52,361 nt of DNA from Bacteroidales bacterium (GCA_023229505.1 JALNZD010000030.1:1-52361); one strand, 5' to 3'; counted from the stretch's first letter, positions 24,954 to 33,596 are shown. The notes: generated by a model from the sequence alone, not told the origin. Translations and numbers: made by a program.

Positions 24954-24974
24954 ACAACAATTAATTCGATATAA

Positions 24975-25006
24975 TTGCTAAAATATTGGTGAATAAGCTA
25001 TTTTTG
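24975..25006 (+). promoter_or_regulatory. Candidate promoter TTG-N21-TATTTTTG for the lipoprotein
   Basis: TTG at 24975-24977 and a perfect -7 box at 24999-25006; the start codon follows 17 bases later, which gives a very short leader. Confidence 0.6.
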
Positions 25007-25023
25007 CACGCTACTTTGATGCT

Positions 25024-26064
25024 ATGAATAATATTCTGAAAATTCGCCCGCGAACCGCGAACCGGGAACTGCGAACTTTTGTATTCCTGCTCCTCTCCAT
25101 CCTGCTCTTCACCTGGTCGTGTGAAGAAAATTTCGACATCAATGCCCCTTACCAGGATATCACGGTAGTTTTCGGCCTGCTCGATCCGGGCGAAGATACC
25201 ATCTTCCTCAAGATCAACAAAGCATTCCTGGGCGATGGGAATGTGCTGGAAATGGCCAAAATCGAAGATTCAAGCAGCTATGTCAACGGCCTTCAGGCAT
25301 CCATCGAAGAATGGGAAAATGGCGACTTTATCAAATCATATCCGCTAGATACTATTACTGTAAAAAACAAGGAACAAGGTTTTTTCTATAACCCATACCA
25401 GATCATTTATTACACGCCTTATGAGCCAGCAACATCCCGTGAATACCGGTTAAAAGTGGAAGTCAACAACAAGGAGATCACAGCCGTGACCAACCTGGTC
25501 AATGACTTCTCAATACTCAAGCCCACTGCAGGATCAAATTCTATCCAGTTCACAAAGGGAGTTCCCGGGAAAATTGAATGGGAATCCGCTAAGCATGGAA
25601 AAAGATATGAAGTGATGATGCGTATTAAGTATAAAGAAGTCTTGCTGAACAGCCCGGATACACTTTACAAATATATCGACTGGGGGATGGGAACCAAGAA
25701 ATCTGTAAGTGATAAAGGTGGCGAAGAATTGAAAATCGAGTTTAGTAACGAAGGCTTTTACACTTTAATCAGTAATGAGATTCCATATAGTGACCTGGCC
25801 ATGGAAGCAAACGTCAAAGAGCGGCACACCAATGATGTCGATTTCATCATTGCCGTCGCTGCATTGGATCTCAATACCTACATGGAGGTCAATGAACCTT
25901 CGAACAGTATTATACAGGAGCGGCCGGAATACACTAATATCAGCAATGGAATTGGATTATTCTCCAGCCGCTATAAAAAAATTCGGACAAAAAAGATCGG
26001 CAACATTACAATCCAAACGATAAAGACCGATCCCCTTACTGCAAACCTTAAATTTATTGATTGA
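25024..26064 (+). CDS. Surface lipoprotein of unknown function, N-region encoded by repeats
   Basis: 346 residues. The signal sequence ends LFTWSC with Cys33, then acidic EENFD, consistent with lipidation and possibly surface export. The body reads DINAPYQDITVVFGLLDPGEDTIFLKINKAFLGDGN, the pattern of Bacteroidota lipoproteins whose first domain is Ig-like (similar to DUF4249-type); no catalytic motif is visible. Residues about 8-18 (RPRTANRELRT) come from a heptamer array between the ATG and the hydrophobic core, giving an unusually long, arginine-rich N-region. A later in-frame start was not found, so the array is probably translated. Downstream spacing to dnaK is 126 bases. Confidence 0.7.
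   Translation: MNNILKIRPRTANRELRTFVFLLLSILLFTWSCEENFDINAPYQDITVVFGLLDPGEDTIFLKINKAFLGDGNVLEMAKIEDSSSYVNGLQASIEEWENGDFIKSYPLDTITVKNKEQGFFYNPYQIIYYTPYEPATSREYRLKVEVNNKEITAVTNLVNDFSILKPTAGSNSIQFTKGVPGKIEWESAKHGKRYEVMMRIKYKEVLLNSPDTLYKYIDWGMGTKKSVSDKGGEELKIEFSNEGFYTLISNEIPYSDLAMEANVKERHTNDVDFIIAVAALDLNTYMEVNEPSNSIIQERPEYTNISNGIGLFSSRYKKIRTKKIGNITIQTIKTDPLTANLKFID
25045..25079 (+). repeat. Five-unit heptamer array inside a lipoprotein signal sequence
   Basis: Units CGCCCGC, GAACCGC, GAACCGG, GAACTGC, GAACTTT. A 21-base part is identical to the array in the rluA-like gene 1.4 kb away, in the same orientation. Confidence 0.8.
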
Positions 26065-26190
26065 TCTTTCCCGGGCCTTCTTTATGACTTTTTGTCACTC
26101 GCTGGCAGAAGGTCAAATATGGCATAATCATTGACATCCCAAAGAAAAATTCTTGATTTTTATTTATAACGATTTTATAAATCATTTTTT

Positions 26191-28101
26191 ATGGGAAAGA
26201 TAATTGGAATAGACCTTGGGACGACAAACTCCTGTGTCTCGGTAATGGAAGGCAATGAACCTGTAGTGATCCCTAACAGCGAAGGACGCAGGACCACCCC
26301 TTCTATCGTAGCTTTCACTGATAATAACGAACGGAAAGTTGGCGACCCTGCCAAACGCCAGGCCATCACCAACCCCAAACGAACCGTATATTCGATCAAA
26401 CGATTCATGGGTGAGACCTTTGACCAGGTCACCACCGAAATAAAAAGGGTCACTTACGAAGTGACGCGCGGCGACAACAACACACCCCGTGTTAAGATTG
26501 ATGATCGCTTTTATTCCCCGCAGGAAATATCTGCCATGGTATTGCAGAAAATGAAGAAAACAGCCGAGGATTATCTCGGACAGACTGTTACCGAAGCCGT
26601 CATCACGGTTCCGGCATATTTCAGCGATTCACAGCGGCAGGCCACCAAAGAGGCCGGCGAAATTGCAGGCCTGAAGGTCCGAAGGATTATCAACGAGCCT
26701 ACGGCAGCAGCGCTGGCTTATGGGCTCGATAAGAAACACAAGGACATTAAAGTAGCCGTTTTCGATCTTGGTGGCGGTACTTTCGACATTTCCATCCTCG
26801 AGTTGGGAGATGGGATTTTCGAGGTGAAATCAACGAACGGCAATACCCACCTTGGTGGTGATGACTTTGACCATACTGTTATTGACTGGTTGGCTGAAGA
26901 GTTTAAGAAAGATGAGGGCGTCGATCTGCGGAAAGACCCTATGGCACTTCAGCGTCTGAAGGAAGCTGCCGAAAAGGCTAAAATCGAGCTTTCCAGTTCC
27001 ACTGAAACTGAGATCAACCTTCCGTACATCATGCCGGTTGACGGTGTGCCAAAGCACCTGGTAAGAAAACTGACCCGCTCCAAATTTGAGCAGCTGATCG
27101 ATAAATATGTCCAGATGACGATTGAGCCCTGCCGCAAAGCATTAGCAGATGCCGGCCTGGAGGCCTCCGGGATTGATGAGGTTATCCTCGTTGGCGGTTC
27201 TACCCGGATACCTGTGATCCAGCAAATTGTTAAAGACTTCTTTGGCAAGGAGCCTTCCAAAGGCGTGAACCCGGATGAGGTCGTCGCAGTAGGAGCAGCT
27301 ATCCAGGGAGGCGTGCTCACCGGCGAAGTGAAGGATGTGCTTTTGCTGGACGTGACCCCGCTGTCGCTTGGCATTGAAACTTTAGGCAGTGTATTTACCA
27401 AATTAATTGAGTCGAATACCACTATTCCGACAAAGAAATCGGAGGTGTTTTCAACTGCTTCCGACACCCAGACATCGGTGGAAATCCATGTTCTGCAGGG
27501 CGAACGCCCCATGGCAACCCAGAACAAGAGCATCGGGCGTTTCCATCTCGACGGCATCCCGCCGGCACCACGTGGCATACCACAGATTGAAGTTACCTTC
27601 GACATAGACGCCAACGGCATCCTGCATGTCGCGGCAAAAGATAAAGCCACAGGACGTTCCCAGCAGATCCGAATCGAAGCTTCTTCCGGCCTCAACCAGG
27701 AAGAAATCGACCGGATGAAACGGGAAGCCCAGGAAAATGCCGAAACCGACAAGAAAGCAAGGGAAAGCGTTGATAAACTCAACGCGGCTGATGCCCTCAT
27801 CTTCCAGACTGAAAAACAGCTGAAAGAATATGGAGATAAAATTCCGGCTACTGTGAAAGGTGATTTGGAAACGGCACTCGGACAGTTAAAAGAGGCACAC
27901 AAAAGCCAGGACATTGCTGCTATCGATGCGGCAATGACCAACCTGAACGATAAATGGCAAAAAGCAAGCACCGAGATGTACCAGGGAGCCCAATCTTCAC
28001 AACAACAACCAGGTGCGCAGCAGGATGAAGGCCCCGGACAGCAGGGTGGCAATAAAAACGACGGTGAAGTGACCGACGTCGATTTCGAAGAAGTTAAATA
28101 G
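26191..28101 (+). CDS. dnaK: Molecular chaperone DnaK (Hsp70)
   Basis: ATP-dependent chaperone that binds exposed hydrophobic segments together with DnaJ and GrpE. 636 residues. The ATPase domain starts KIIGIDLGTTNSCV, with VPAYFSDSQRQATKEAGEIAG, FDLGGGTFDISIL and LVGGSTRIPVIQ; the linker is DVLLLDVTPLSLGIET; the substrate domain and helical lid follow, and the tail ends EVTDVDFEEVK, as in most bacterial DnaK. A glutamine/glycine-rich spacer lies just before the tail. Neither grpE nor dnaJ is adjacent. No CIRCE element is visible in the 126-base upstream gap, so heat control, if any, uses another system. Confidence 0.98.
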   Translation: MGKIIGIDLGTTNSCVSVMEGNEPVVIPNSEGRRTTPSIVAFTDNNERKVGDPAKRQAITNPKRTVYSIKRFMGETFDQVTTEIKRVTYEVTRGDNNTPRVKIDDRFYSPQEISAMVLQKMKKTAEDYLGQTVTEAVITVPAYFSDSQRQATKEAGEIAGLKVRRIINEPTAAALAYGLDKKHKDIKVAVFDLGGGTFDISILELGDGIFEVKSTNGNTHLGGDDFDHTVIDWLAEEFKKDEGVDLRKDPMALQRLKEAAEKAKIELSSSTETEINLPYIMPVDGVPKHLVRKLTRSKFEQLIDKYVQMTIEPCRKALADAGLEASGIDEVILVGGSTRIPVIQQIVKDFFGKEPSKGVNPDEVVAVGAAIQGGVLTGEVKDVLLLDVTPLSLGIETLGSVFTKLIESNTTIPTKKSEVFSTASDTQTSVEIHVLQGERPMATQNKSIGRFHLDGIPPAPRGIPQIEVTFDIDANGILHVAAKDKATGRSQQIRIEASSGLNQEEIDRMKREAQENAETDKKARESVDKLNAADALIFQTEKQLKEYGDKIPATVKGDLETALGQLKEAHKSQDIAAIDAAMTNLNDKWQKASTEMYQGAQSSQQQPGAQQDEGPGQQGGNKNDGEVTDVDFEEVK

Positions 28102-28111
28102 AACCCATTTT

Positions 28112-28160
28112 AGCAGTAAAACAGGTATAATATTACCTTTGTTATATTCGTTTTACTGCT
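28112..28160. repeat. 11-bp inverted repeat flanking a -7 box
   Basis: AGCAGTAAAAC (28112-28122) and GTTTTACTGCT (28150-28160) are perfect arms 27 bases apart. An inner AGGTA/TACCT pair brackets the same centre. Between the arms is a perfect -7 box, TACCTTTG (28134-28141), and the right arm ends two bases before the ATG of the next gene. This has the shape of an operator or of a leader hairpin that hides the start codon; a T-run is lacking, so it is a poor terminator for dnaK. Confidence 0.7.
28134..28141 (+). promoter_or_regulatory. Candidate -7 box TACCTTTG within the inverted repeat
   Basis: Perfect TAnnTTTG, 21 bases upstream of the following ATG. Confidence 0.55.
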
Positions 28161-28162
28161 GA

Positions 28163-29692
28163 ATGAAAAACATCTTCCTCATATCATTACTCCTGATGTG
28201 CCTGGCTGGCAAAAGCCAGACAGGAGTAGTCAGGCTTGAGTTTGAAGCCGCCATCAACAGTGATATTTATGATTTAATACCCCTGGGCGACCAGGGGTTC
28301 CTGGTTTTCTTCGAGACCAGGGATGCAGCTGGTGAAAATAGCAAAAACTGGTTTTTTACCTTTTATAACCCATCTTTCACAGAAGTGTGGAAAGCCAATA
28401 TTCCGGTTGTTGCTAATGCTTCTTACCAGGATTTCATCCGGAAAGATTCCCTCCTTTATCTCTTTTTCATCAACACCGATAAAGTAAAACCCGGTACTGA
28501 TAATTTCCAATTGCTCACCCTCGACCTGGCTAATGGATTATCGTATGAAACAAAGGGAAACCTTCCGGCTGAAAGTACTTTTATCAAGTTCTGCATTGCC
28601 GGCACCAGGATCTTCCTGGGCCTGAACCTGAAAAATGAACAGGCTGCCATTTATTTCATCGACGTTAAATCCGGCCCGATCTATGAGTTTCGAATAACCT
28701 ACCCGGATCAGAATTTTATTGAAGATATTATTTACGACCCTTTTCACGGCCAGGTCATGAGTACCGTCAGCAACTACCTCTCCCGCAAGCAAAATAAGAT
28801 GTATCTGCTCGTCCTGTCTGTTGATGCAGGTTTCATATATGATATGGAAATCTCCGCGGTCATTACCGGTAAATACCTCAATACGGCCAGGATCTATGCG
28901 GCTGACAGTGCGCATCAGCTTCTCCTGGGGACATACGGGAGCATCGCTTCAAAGATGCCTTCAGTAAACGAATATTTCGGGATTGAATCGACAGGTGTTT
29001 TTGCCACCCGTATCAGCGAAAAGAAACAGGAGTTCATGAATTACTACAATTTCATGGAATTCCATAACCTCAGGGCTGGTGTGAGTGCAAGGGATTTTTA
29101 CAGGCTCCAGAAAAAAAAGGAACGTGAATCCCCCGAATATTCAATGAATTATGAATTATTGACCCATGATCCGGAATGGCATGACAGCGCGCTGGTCATG
29201 ATGCTGGAAGCTTTTTACCCTGAATTCCGGACGGTGAGCGACATCTCTTATGATTATTGGGGAAGGCCGGTCACCCATACTTATACTGTTTTTGAAGGTT
29301 ACCGTTTTTTTAATTCCATTCTTACTGCTTTTAATTTTGACGGGAAACTGGTTTGGGACAACAGCCTGGAAGTCAACGTCGCTCCTACTAATCGATTGGA
29401 TAAAAAAACGGCTTATTTTTTTGATGGTGAACCGGCCATTTTATTCTACAACGACGGTTCGAAAATATCCTACAGGATCTGCATGGAGAATGCCGAACTG
29501 GAGCCATTTACCAAATTGGACCTTGAAACATCCGAATTTGGGGATAAAATCACGGCTGTCGGTCAAAACCGTCTCATCCACTGGTATGATTATTACTTCC
29601 TGGCCTATGGATATCATACCATCCGAAATAACCTGCTGACAGAGAAGAACGAAAGAACGGTTTTCTATATCAATAAAATTTCCCTTGAATAG
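28163..29692 (+). CDS. Secreted protein of unknown function
   Basis: 509 residues with a signal peptide (MKNIFLISLLLMCLAGKSQ). The rest is a regular series of beta strands with many aromatic residues (DLIPLGDQGFLVFFETRD, YLFFINTDKVKPGTDNFQLLTLDLANG, TRIFLGLNLKNEQAAIYFIDVKSG), which suggests a beta-propeller. No T9SS domain, lipobox or enzyme motif was seen, so it is probably periplasmic. It begins a tight plus-strand group with a methyltransferase (8-bp overlap), an ABC ATPase and a cobalamin adenosyltransferase. No function can be assigned. Confidence 0.65.
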   Translation: MKNIFLISLLLMCLAGKSQTGVVRLEFEAAINSDIYDLIPLGDQGFLVFFETRDAAGENSKNWFFTFYNPSFTEVWKANIPVVANASYQDFIRKDSLLYLFFINTDKVKPGTDNFQLLTLDLANGLSYETKGNLPAESTFIKFCIAGTRIFLGLNLKNEQAAIYFIDVKSGPIYEFRITYPDQNFIEDIIYDPFHGQVMSTVSNYLSRKQNKMYLLVLSVDAGFIYDMEISAVITGKYLNTARIYAADSAHQLLLGTYGSIASKMPSVNEYFGIESTGVFATRISEKKQEFMNYYNFMEFHNLRAGVSARDFYRLQKKKERESPEYSMNYELLTHDPEWHDSALVMMLEAFYPEFRTVSDISYDYWGRPVTHTYTVFEGYRFFNSILTAFNFDGKLVWDNSLEVNVAPTNRLDKKTAYFFDGEPAILFYNDGSKISYRICMENAELEPFTKLDLETSEFGDKITAVGQNRLIHWYDYYFLAYGYHTIRNNLLTEKNERTVFYINKISLE

Positions 29693-30494
29693 CAAGATTA
29701 CTCAAAAAGCCTGGTTAACCGGCCGTTTTATTGATTTTTTGCTGCACTCCGGAAATCGTTACCGTGTTCACTCGCCGTATCTGTATACATTGATAGGGGA
29801 AGTTATCAGAAGAGATAAACCATCAGGGGATTTTGAACGAATCGAGCAGATCAGGCAGGAGTGTATAATTAGTGATGAAAGCATCCAAAAGACCGATTAC
29901 GGGGAAAGCGGGAAATATCACCCAGGCAGAATTTATCCGATAGCGGTTCGGAAAATTGCCCTGACTTCCCTTACTCCGCCCAGGAATGCCAGGCGGCTTT
30001 ACCGCCTGGTCCGGTTCATGAAAGCCAAAAAGATACTGGAAATAGGGACTTCGCTGGGAATCACTACGGCTTACCTCGCACTGGCCAATCCAGATGCCAG
30101 GATCACTACCCTCGAGGGTTGCCCGGAGTTGAGCCGCAAAGCAAGAGAGCATTTCAACAGGCTTGGTATTAAAAATGTTGAACTGATGGAAGGACTATTT
30201 GAGGAAAATCTGTCGATAGCCCTTGACCGGCTTGGAATGGTTGACCTTGTCTTTATTGATGGCAACCACCATAAGGAAGCCGTGATTGATTATTATGAGC
30301 AATGCTTTGATCATTCCGGTAACGAAACGGTTTTAATATTTGACGATATCCATTCCTCTCCCGGGATGGAAGAAGCCTGGGATTTAATAAGGCAGAAAGA
30401 TGAAGTCAGGGTCAGTCTGGACTTCTTTTCCACCGGCTGGGTAATATTCAGGAAAGAATCCTCGAAGCAGCATTTCAGGCTCAGGTATATCTAA
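29685..30494 (+). CDS. Class I SAM-dependent methyltransferase (O-methyltransferase-like)
   Basis: 269 residues. The likely start is a TTG that overlaps the previous stop; no ATG occurs until well inside the fold. After an N-terminal helical region (RFIDFLLHSGNRYRVHSPYLY) the Rossmann motifs follow: ILEIGTSLGITTAYLAL (motif I, about 112), ITTLEGCPELSRKAREHF (acidic end of beta 2), MVDLVFIDGNHHKEAVIDYY (about 190) and VLIFDDIHSSPGMEEAW. The IDGNHH and DDI motifs match the metal-dependent catechol-type O-methyltransferase group, though the substrate is unknown. Translation is probably coupled to the gene upstream. Confidence 0.75.
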   Translation: MNSKITQKAWLTGRFIDFLLHSGNRYRVHSPYLYTLIGEVIRRDKPSGDFERIEQIRQECIISDESIQKTDYGESGKYHPGRIYPIAVRKIALTSLTPPRNARRLYRLVRFMKAKKILEIGTSLGITTAYLALANPDARITTLEGCPELSRKAREHFNRLGIKNVELMEGLFEENLSIALDRLGMVDLVFIDGNHHKEAVIDYYEQCFDHSGNETVLIFDDIHSSPGMEEAWDLIRQKDEVRVSLDFFSTGWVIFRKESSKQHFRLRYI

Positions 30495-30530
30495 ATGTTT
30501 CTTACATTTGTTTGATTGAATATGGGAGCG

Positions 30531-31238
30531 ATGAACAATGAAGTAATCCGGTTGGTGGAAATCACCCGCCATTTTAAAGTTGGTTTAGAGATAGTCAAAG
30601 CCCTGCGTGGCGTTTCGACAGTAATCCAGAAAAATGAATTTGTAGCCCTGATGGGTGCTTCCGGATCCGGCAAGTCGACATTGATGAACCTCGTAGGTTG
30701 CCTGGATACGCCGACTTCAGGTCAGTATTTCCTGAGCGGCAATGATGTGAGCAAACTGAATGACAATGAACTGGCCGAGATCCGGAACAAGGAGATCGGG
30801 TTTATTTTTCAGACTTTCAACCTTTTGCCCCGGTCAACCGCCCTGGAGAATGTCATGCTGCCCCTGGTTTATGCCGGTATTGGCAAGGTTGACAGGATAA
30901 CGAGAGCGACAAAAACACTGGAATCGGTGGGCTTATCCGACCGCATGAATCATAAGCCCAACGAATTATCCGGCGGGCAGCGCCAGCGTGTTTCTACCGC
31001 CCGGGCCCTGGTCAACAATCCATCCCTGATCCTGGCTGATGAGCCCACAGGCAACCTCGATTCTAAAACTTCCGATGAAATCATGAGACTGCTGGTGGAT
31101 ATTCACCGGGCCGGGAATACGATCATTGTGGTTACCCATGAGGAGGCGATAGCCCGCTATGCTCATCGCATTATCCGCCTGATCGACGGGATGATTTCTT
31201 CTGATGAGAAAAATAAGAATATCTATGTCCAGGATTAA
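30531..31238 (+). CDS. ABC transporter ATP-binding protein (LolD/MacB type)
   Basis: 235 residues from the chosen ATG (MNNEVIRLVEIT), preceded by GGGAGCG; ATG and TTG alternatives lie 9 and 15 bases upstream. Motifs: Walker A MGASGSGKST, Q-loop FIFQTFNLLPR, signature LSGGQRQRV, Walker B LILADEPTG and H-loop VTHE. The LVGCLDTPTSG and TGNLDSKT text is that of the MacB/LolD/FtsE group, which powers lipoprotein release or mechanotransmission-type export. No permease gene is adjacent, so its partner must be encoded elsewhere. Its 3' end overlaps the following gene by 14 bases. Confidence 0.9.
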   Translation: MNNEVIRLVEITRHFKVGLEIVKALRGVSTVIQKNEFVALMGASGSGKSTLMNLVGCLDTPTSGQYFLSGNDVSKLNDNELAEIRNKEIGFIFQTFNLLPRSTALENVMLPLVYAGIGKVDRITRATKTLESVGLSDRMNHKPNELSGGQRQRVSTARALVNNPSLILADEPTGNLDSKTSDEIMRLLVDIHRAGNTIIVVTHEEAIARYAHRIIRLIDGMISSDEKNKNIYVQD

Positions 31239-31785
31239 AATATACACCCGTACCGGTGACAAAGGTCAGACTTCACTGATCGGCGGCACCAGGGTGCCAA
31301 AATTCCATCCCCGCATCGAAGCTTACGGAACTATAGATGAGCTCAATTCATACATTGGGCTGATCCGGGACCAGGACATCGACATGTATTTCAAGGATAT
31401 ACTGCTGGAAATACAGGACAGGCTTTTCACGGCCGAATCCATCATCGCCTTGGATCCCGCGGCGGAGGCGACAATAAAATTACCTGAATTGAACGATGCC
31501 GACATCACTTTTCTTGAGCAGGAAATTGACCACATGAATGAAGTCCTGCCGGAACTGAAATCTTTTATCCTTCCGGGAGGGCACCCCGTGGTTTCTTATT
31601 GTCATGTTGCCCGCTGTGTTTGCCGTCGTGCAGAACGTCATACGATCCGCCTTGCCCGATCACAACCCGTAGAAGAAAAGGTCATACAATACCTCAACAG
31701 GCTATCCGATTTCCTGTTTGTCCTGGCCCGCCGTTTGGGAAAAGACCTCGGCGCTACTGAAACTGCCTGGAAAGCAAGAACTTAA
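31225..31785 (+). CDS. Corrinoid adenosyltransferase, PduO type
   Basis: Transfers the adenosyl group from ATP to cob(I)alamin, making adenosylcobalamin (cytoplasm). 187 residues from the ATG of MSRIKIYTRTGDKGQTSLIGG; an ATG 21 bases earlier is possible but lengthens the N-terminus atypically. Motifs: TRTGDKGQTSLIGG (ATP binding), the Asp/Glu region RIEAYGTIDELNSYIGL, and the C-terminal CHVARCVCRRAERHTIRL with YLNRLSDFLFVLAR. The gene overlaps the ABC ATPase; no other cobalamin synthesis gene is near. No cobalamin riboswitch is seen, and the overlap leaves no room for one. Confidence 0.95.
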   Translation: MSRIKIYTRTGDKGQTSLIGGTRVPKFHPRIEAYGTIDELNSYIGLIRDQDIDMYFKDILLEIQDRLFTAESIIALDPAAEATIKLPELNDADITFLEQEIDHMNEVLPELKSFILPGGHPVVSYCHVARCVCRRAERHTIRLARSQPVEEKVIQYLNRLSDFLFVLARRLGKDLGATETAWKART

Positions 31786-31813
31786 CCTTTATTTTTCAAG
31801 TAATAAATTCCTC

Positions 31814-31843
31814 TTGACTTTTATTTAAAAAAACATATTTTTG
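31814..31843 (+). promoter_or_regulatory. Consensus Bacteroidota promoter TTG-N19-TATTTTTG
   Basis: TTG (31814-31816), exactly 19 bases, then a perfect TAnnTTTG (31836-31843), 28 bases before the ATG of the DUF2795 gene. The best promoter match in the window. Confidence 0.8.
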
Positions 31844-31871
31844 CAGGAAATTAAAACCTAATTTTAATGCT

Positions 31872-32093
31872 ATGTACTGGACGTTGGAATTAGCTTCAAA
31901 ACTGGAAGATGCTCCTTGGCCCTGCACTAAAGAGGAGTTAATCGACTGGTGCATCCGTTCAGGTGCCCCGGCTGAAGTGGTTGAAAATCTTAGAGAACTT
32001 GAGGACGAAGGAGATATCTATGAAAGCATCGAGGATATCTGGCCGGATTACCCAACCAAGGAAGATTTTTTCTTCCACGAAGACGAGTATTAA
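31872..32093 (+). CDS. DUF2795 domain protein
   Basis: 73 residues, strongly acidic, cytoplasmic. The family pattern is clear: MYWTLELASKLEDAPWPCTKEELIDWCIRSGAPAEVVENL, then an acidic tail with DIWPDYPTKEDFFFHEDEY. It is widespread and very conserved in Bacteroidota, usually as a single-gene unit; the function is unknown. The gene has a near-perfect promoter and its own terminator, suggesting strong, independent expression. Confidence 0.9.
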   Translation: MYWTLELASKLEDAPWPCTKEELIDWCIRSGAPAEVVENLRELEDEGDIYESIEDIWPDYPTKEDFFFHEDEY

Positions 32094-32120
32094 ATCAAAG
32101 AGTTGATTAAATCTTATAGT

Positions 32121-32148
32121 GGCTGCCTGTCGAAAGGCAGCCTTTTTT
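32121..32148 (+). terminator. Rho-independent terminator after DUF2795
   Basis: An 8-bp perfect stem GGCTGCCT/AGGCAGCC with a 6-base loop and T6, directly before the convergent stop of rsmD. Confidence 0.9.
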
Positions 32149-32680
32149 ATTTTCTGAAGAAAGTGAAATTCACCTTGCCATAATTCCTGTGCTGGAAGAA
32201 ATTCGGAATAGTTGAAAAATCTTTACCCTTTGCATGCTCAATGATTAGCCAACCTCCCTCATGAAGAAGCTGCCTGTCAAAAACAATGTTGATCACATCC
32301 TCGATCCCCTCCAGTTCATAGGGGGGATCAGCAAAGATAAGGTCGAATTTCTCGCTGCAATGGTTCAGGAAGCCGATCGAGGACGACCTGATGGCTTTCA
32401 TCCGGTCAAACCTCAGCTGGGTGGCGGTTTCGCTTATGAACCTGATACAACCGGGGTGGATATCGACGGAAATAATTTGTTGGCTGCCCCTGGAAGCAAA
32501 CTCATATGAAATACTTCCGGTCCCTGCATAAAGGTCCAGGACACGGATATCTTCAAAATAAATATGATTGTCAAGGATATTAAACAGGCTTTCTTTGGCC
32601 AGGTCGGTAGTTGGTCTGACCGGCAGGCTGGCCGGCGCCGTAATTTTTCTTCCCCGGTGGGTCCCTTTTATGATCCGCAT
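32147..32680 (-). CDS. rsmD: 16S rRNA (guanine(966)-N(2))-methyltransferase RsmD
   Basis: Methylates G966 (E. coli numbering) in helix 31 of 16S rRNA. 177 residues. Typical start MRIIKGTHRGRKI, then PTTDLAKESLFNIL, SAM motif I VLDLYAGTGSISYEFASRG, and the catalytic DPPY in LIFADPPYELEG (about 116). Length and order fit the family. It overlaps the upstream DUF3822 gene by 13 bases, a pairing common in Bacteroidota. Confidence 0.95.
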   Translation of the reverse strand: MRIIKGTHRGRKITAPASLPVRPTTDLAKESLFNILDNHIYFEDIRVLDLYAGTGSISYEFASRGSQQIISVDIHPGCIRFISETATQLRFDRMKAIRSSSIGFLNHCSEKFDLIFADPPYELEGIEDVINIVFDRQLLHEGGWLIIEHAKGKDFSTIPNFFQHRNYGKVNFTFFRK

Positions 32681-33540
32681 AGGGCAAGGGCGTATATTTC
32701 CTGATAGCGGTGCACAGGCAACTGGTGAAGCAAAGGGCTGTAATCAAAGGAACTGAGGCTATCAGAAAATGAAACCGCGCGTATATATTGCTCCAGCAGA
32801 CGATGCGAATCAGAATCCACATCAAGCATGCCGGAAATAAATAGTTGCACAGTATCAGGACTTAGTTTTAACTGCTCAAGAGTATAAAGTGTGTAATAAA
32901 GCATATCTTCCTTGCCTTGGCAGGAATAAGAATTGAAATAGACGAGACGGGTGCCCTGAAAAGAGATCAGATCAATAAACCGGTCTCTCACATTCAGGAA
33001 TAAGCATGCCGGTTCAGGGCTGATTTTATGATGGTGATATATAGCCCTGATCAGTACAGAACTACGGTGAAAAATAGCTGCTTCCCCGTAATTAACCTGA
33101 AGGACATCCAATAAACCCGGCGGAATTTCATAAACGTTATATGCATCGATTTCCTCTAACCTGTCCGCACTGACCTTCCCATTGCCTGTCAATCCGAAAT
33201 TAAATTCCAGGTATTTTTTACTGTGGTCTGAATCGAATAAAGGAGCGGGAACCAGCGTATGCGCAGCTGTATCAAGGCCAATAACTACCGAAGAATATTT
33301 TTTTTGCAATATTTCCTCTTCCGAAATCAACTGTGAAATATCAGAATAAAAGGCCTCCTGGGTTTTGGGAGATGATGGCAGCCGAAAATCCGCCAATGCA
33401 ACGAAAATGTTTTTTCCCGTATCGAGGATGCAATATTGCAGGGATTCCTGTCCTATCAGGATGAATAGTTTGCTGAAATATGCGGAAATGCGGCCGGATT
33501 CCGGGTCGAAATAACGGTCAGGCGACATGAAAGCATTCAT
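32668..33540 (-). CDS. DUF3822 family protein
   Basis: 290 residues, cytoplasmic. The order of conserved text (ISAYFSKLFILIGQESLQYCILD, YSSVVIGLDTAAHTLVPAPLFD, EEIDAYNVYEIP, ATIFHRSSVLI-like AAIFHRSSVLIRAIYHHH, LFLNVRDRFIDLISFQGTRLVYFNSYSCQGKEDMLYYTLYTLEQLKLSPD) matches DUF3822, a Bacteroidota family with an actin/hexokinase-like (PilM-resembling) fold by my recollection. It is coupled to rsmD; in many relatives coaD follows, but not here. Function unknown. Confidence 0.85.
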   Translation of the reverse strand: MNAFMSPDRYFDPESGRISAYFSKLFILIGQESLQYCILDTGKNIFVALADFRLPSSPKTQEAFYSDISQLISEEEILQKKYSSVVIGLDTAAHTLVPAPLFDSDHSKKYLEFNFGLTGNGKVSADRLEEIDAYNVYEIPPGLLDVLQVNYGEAAIFHRSSVLIRAIYHHHKISPEPACLFLNVRDRFIDLISFQGTRLVYFNSYSCQGKEDMLYYTLYTLEQLKLSPDTVQLFISGMLDVDSDSHRLLEQYIRAVSFSDSLSSFDYSPLLHQLPVHRYQEIYALALCGS

Positions 33541-33596
33541 TTCGGGCAGGGTATGCCGGCGGAACCATTTCCGTCAGTTAATCTCAAAGGTAATGA

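Noticed and set aside
26065..26190. CIRCE heat-shock operator upstream of dnaK
   Set aside because: No TTAGCACTC-N9-GAGTGCTAA or close variant is present in the gap.
26949..28052. 367-codon open frame antisense to dnaK
   Set aside because: Mirror of dnaK codon bias; composition (many Ser, Cys, Trp runs) is unlike a protein, and dnaK is certain on the other strand.
31100..31225. Cobalamin riboswitch for the adenosyltransferase
   Set aside because: The region is the coding end of the ABC ATPase and has no B12-box-like sequence.
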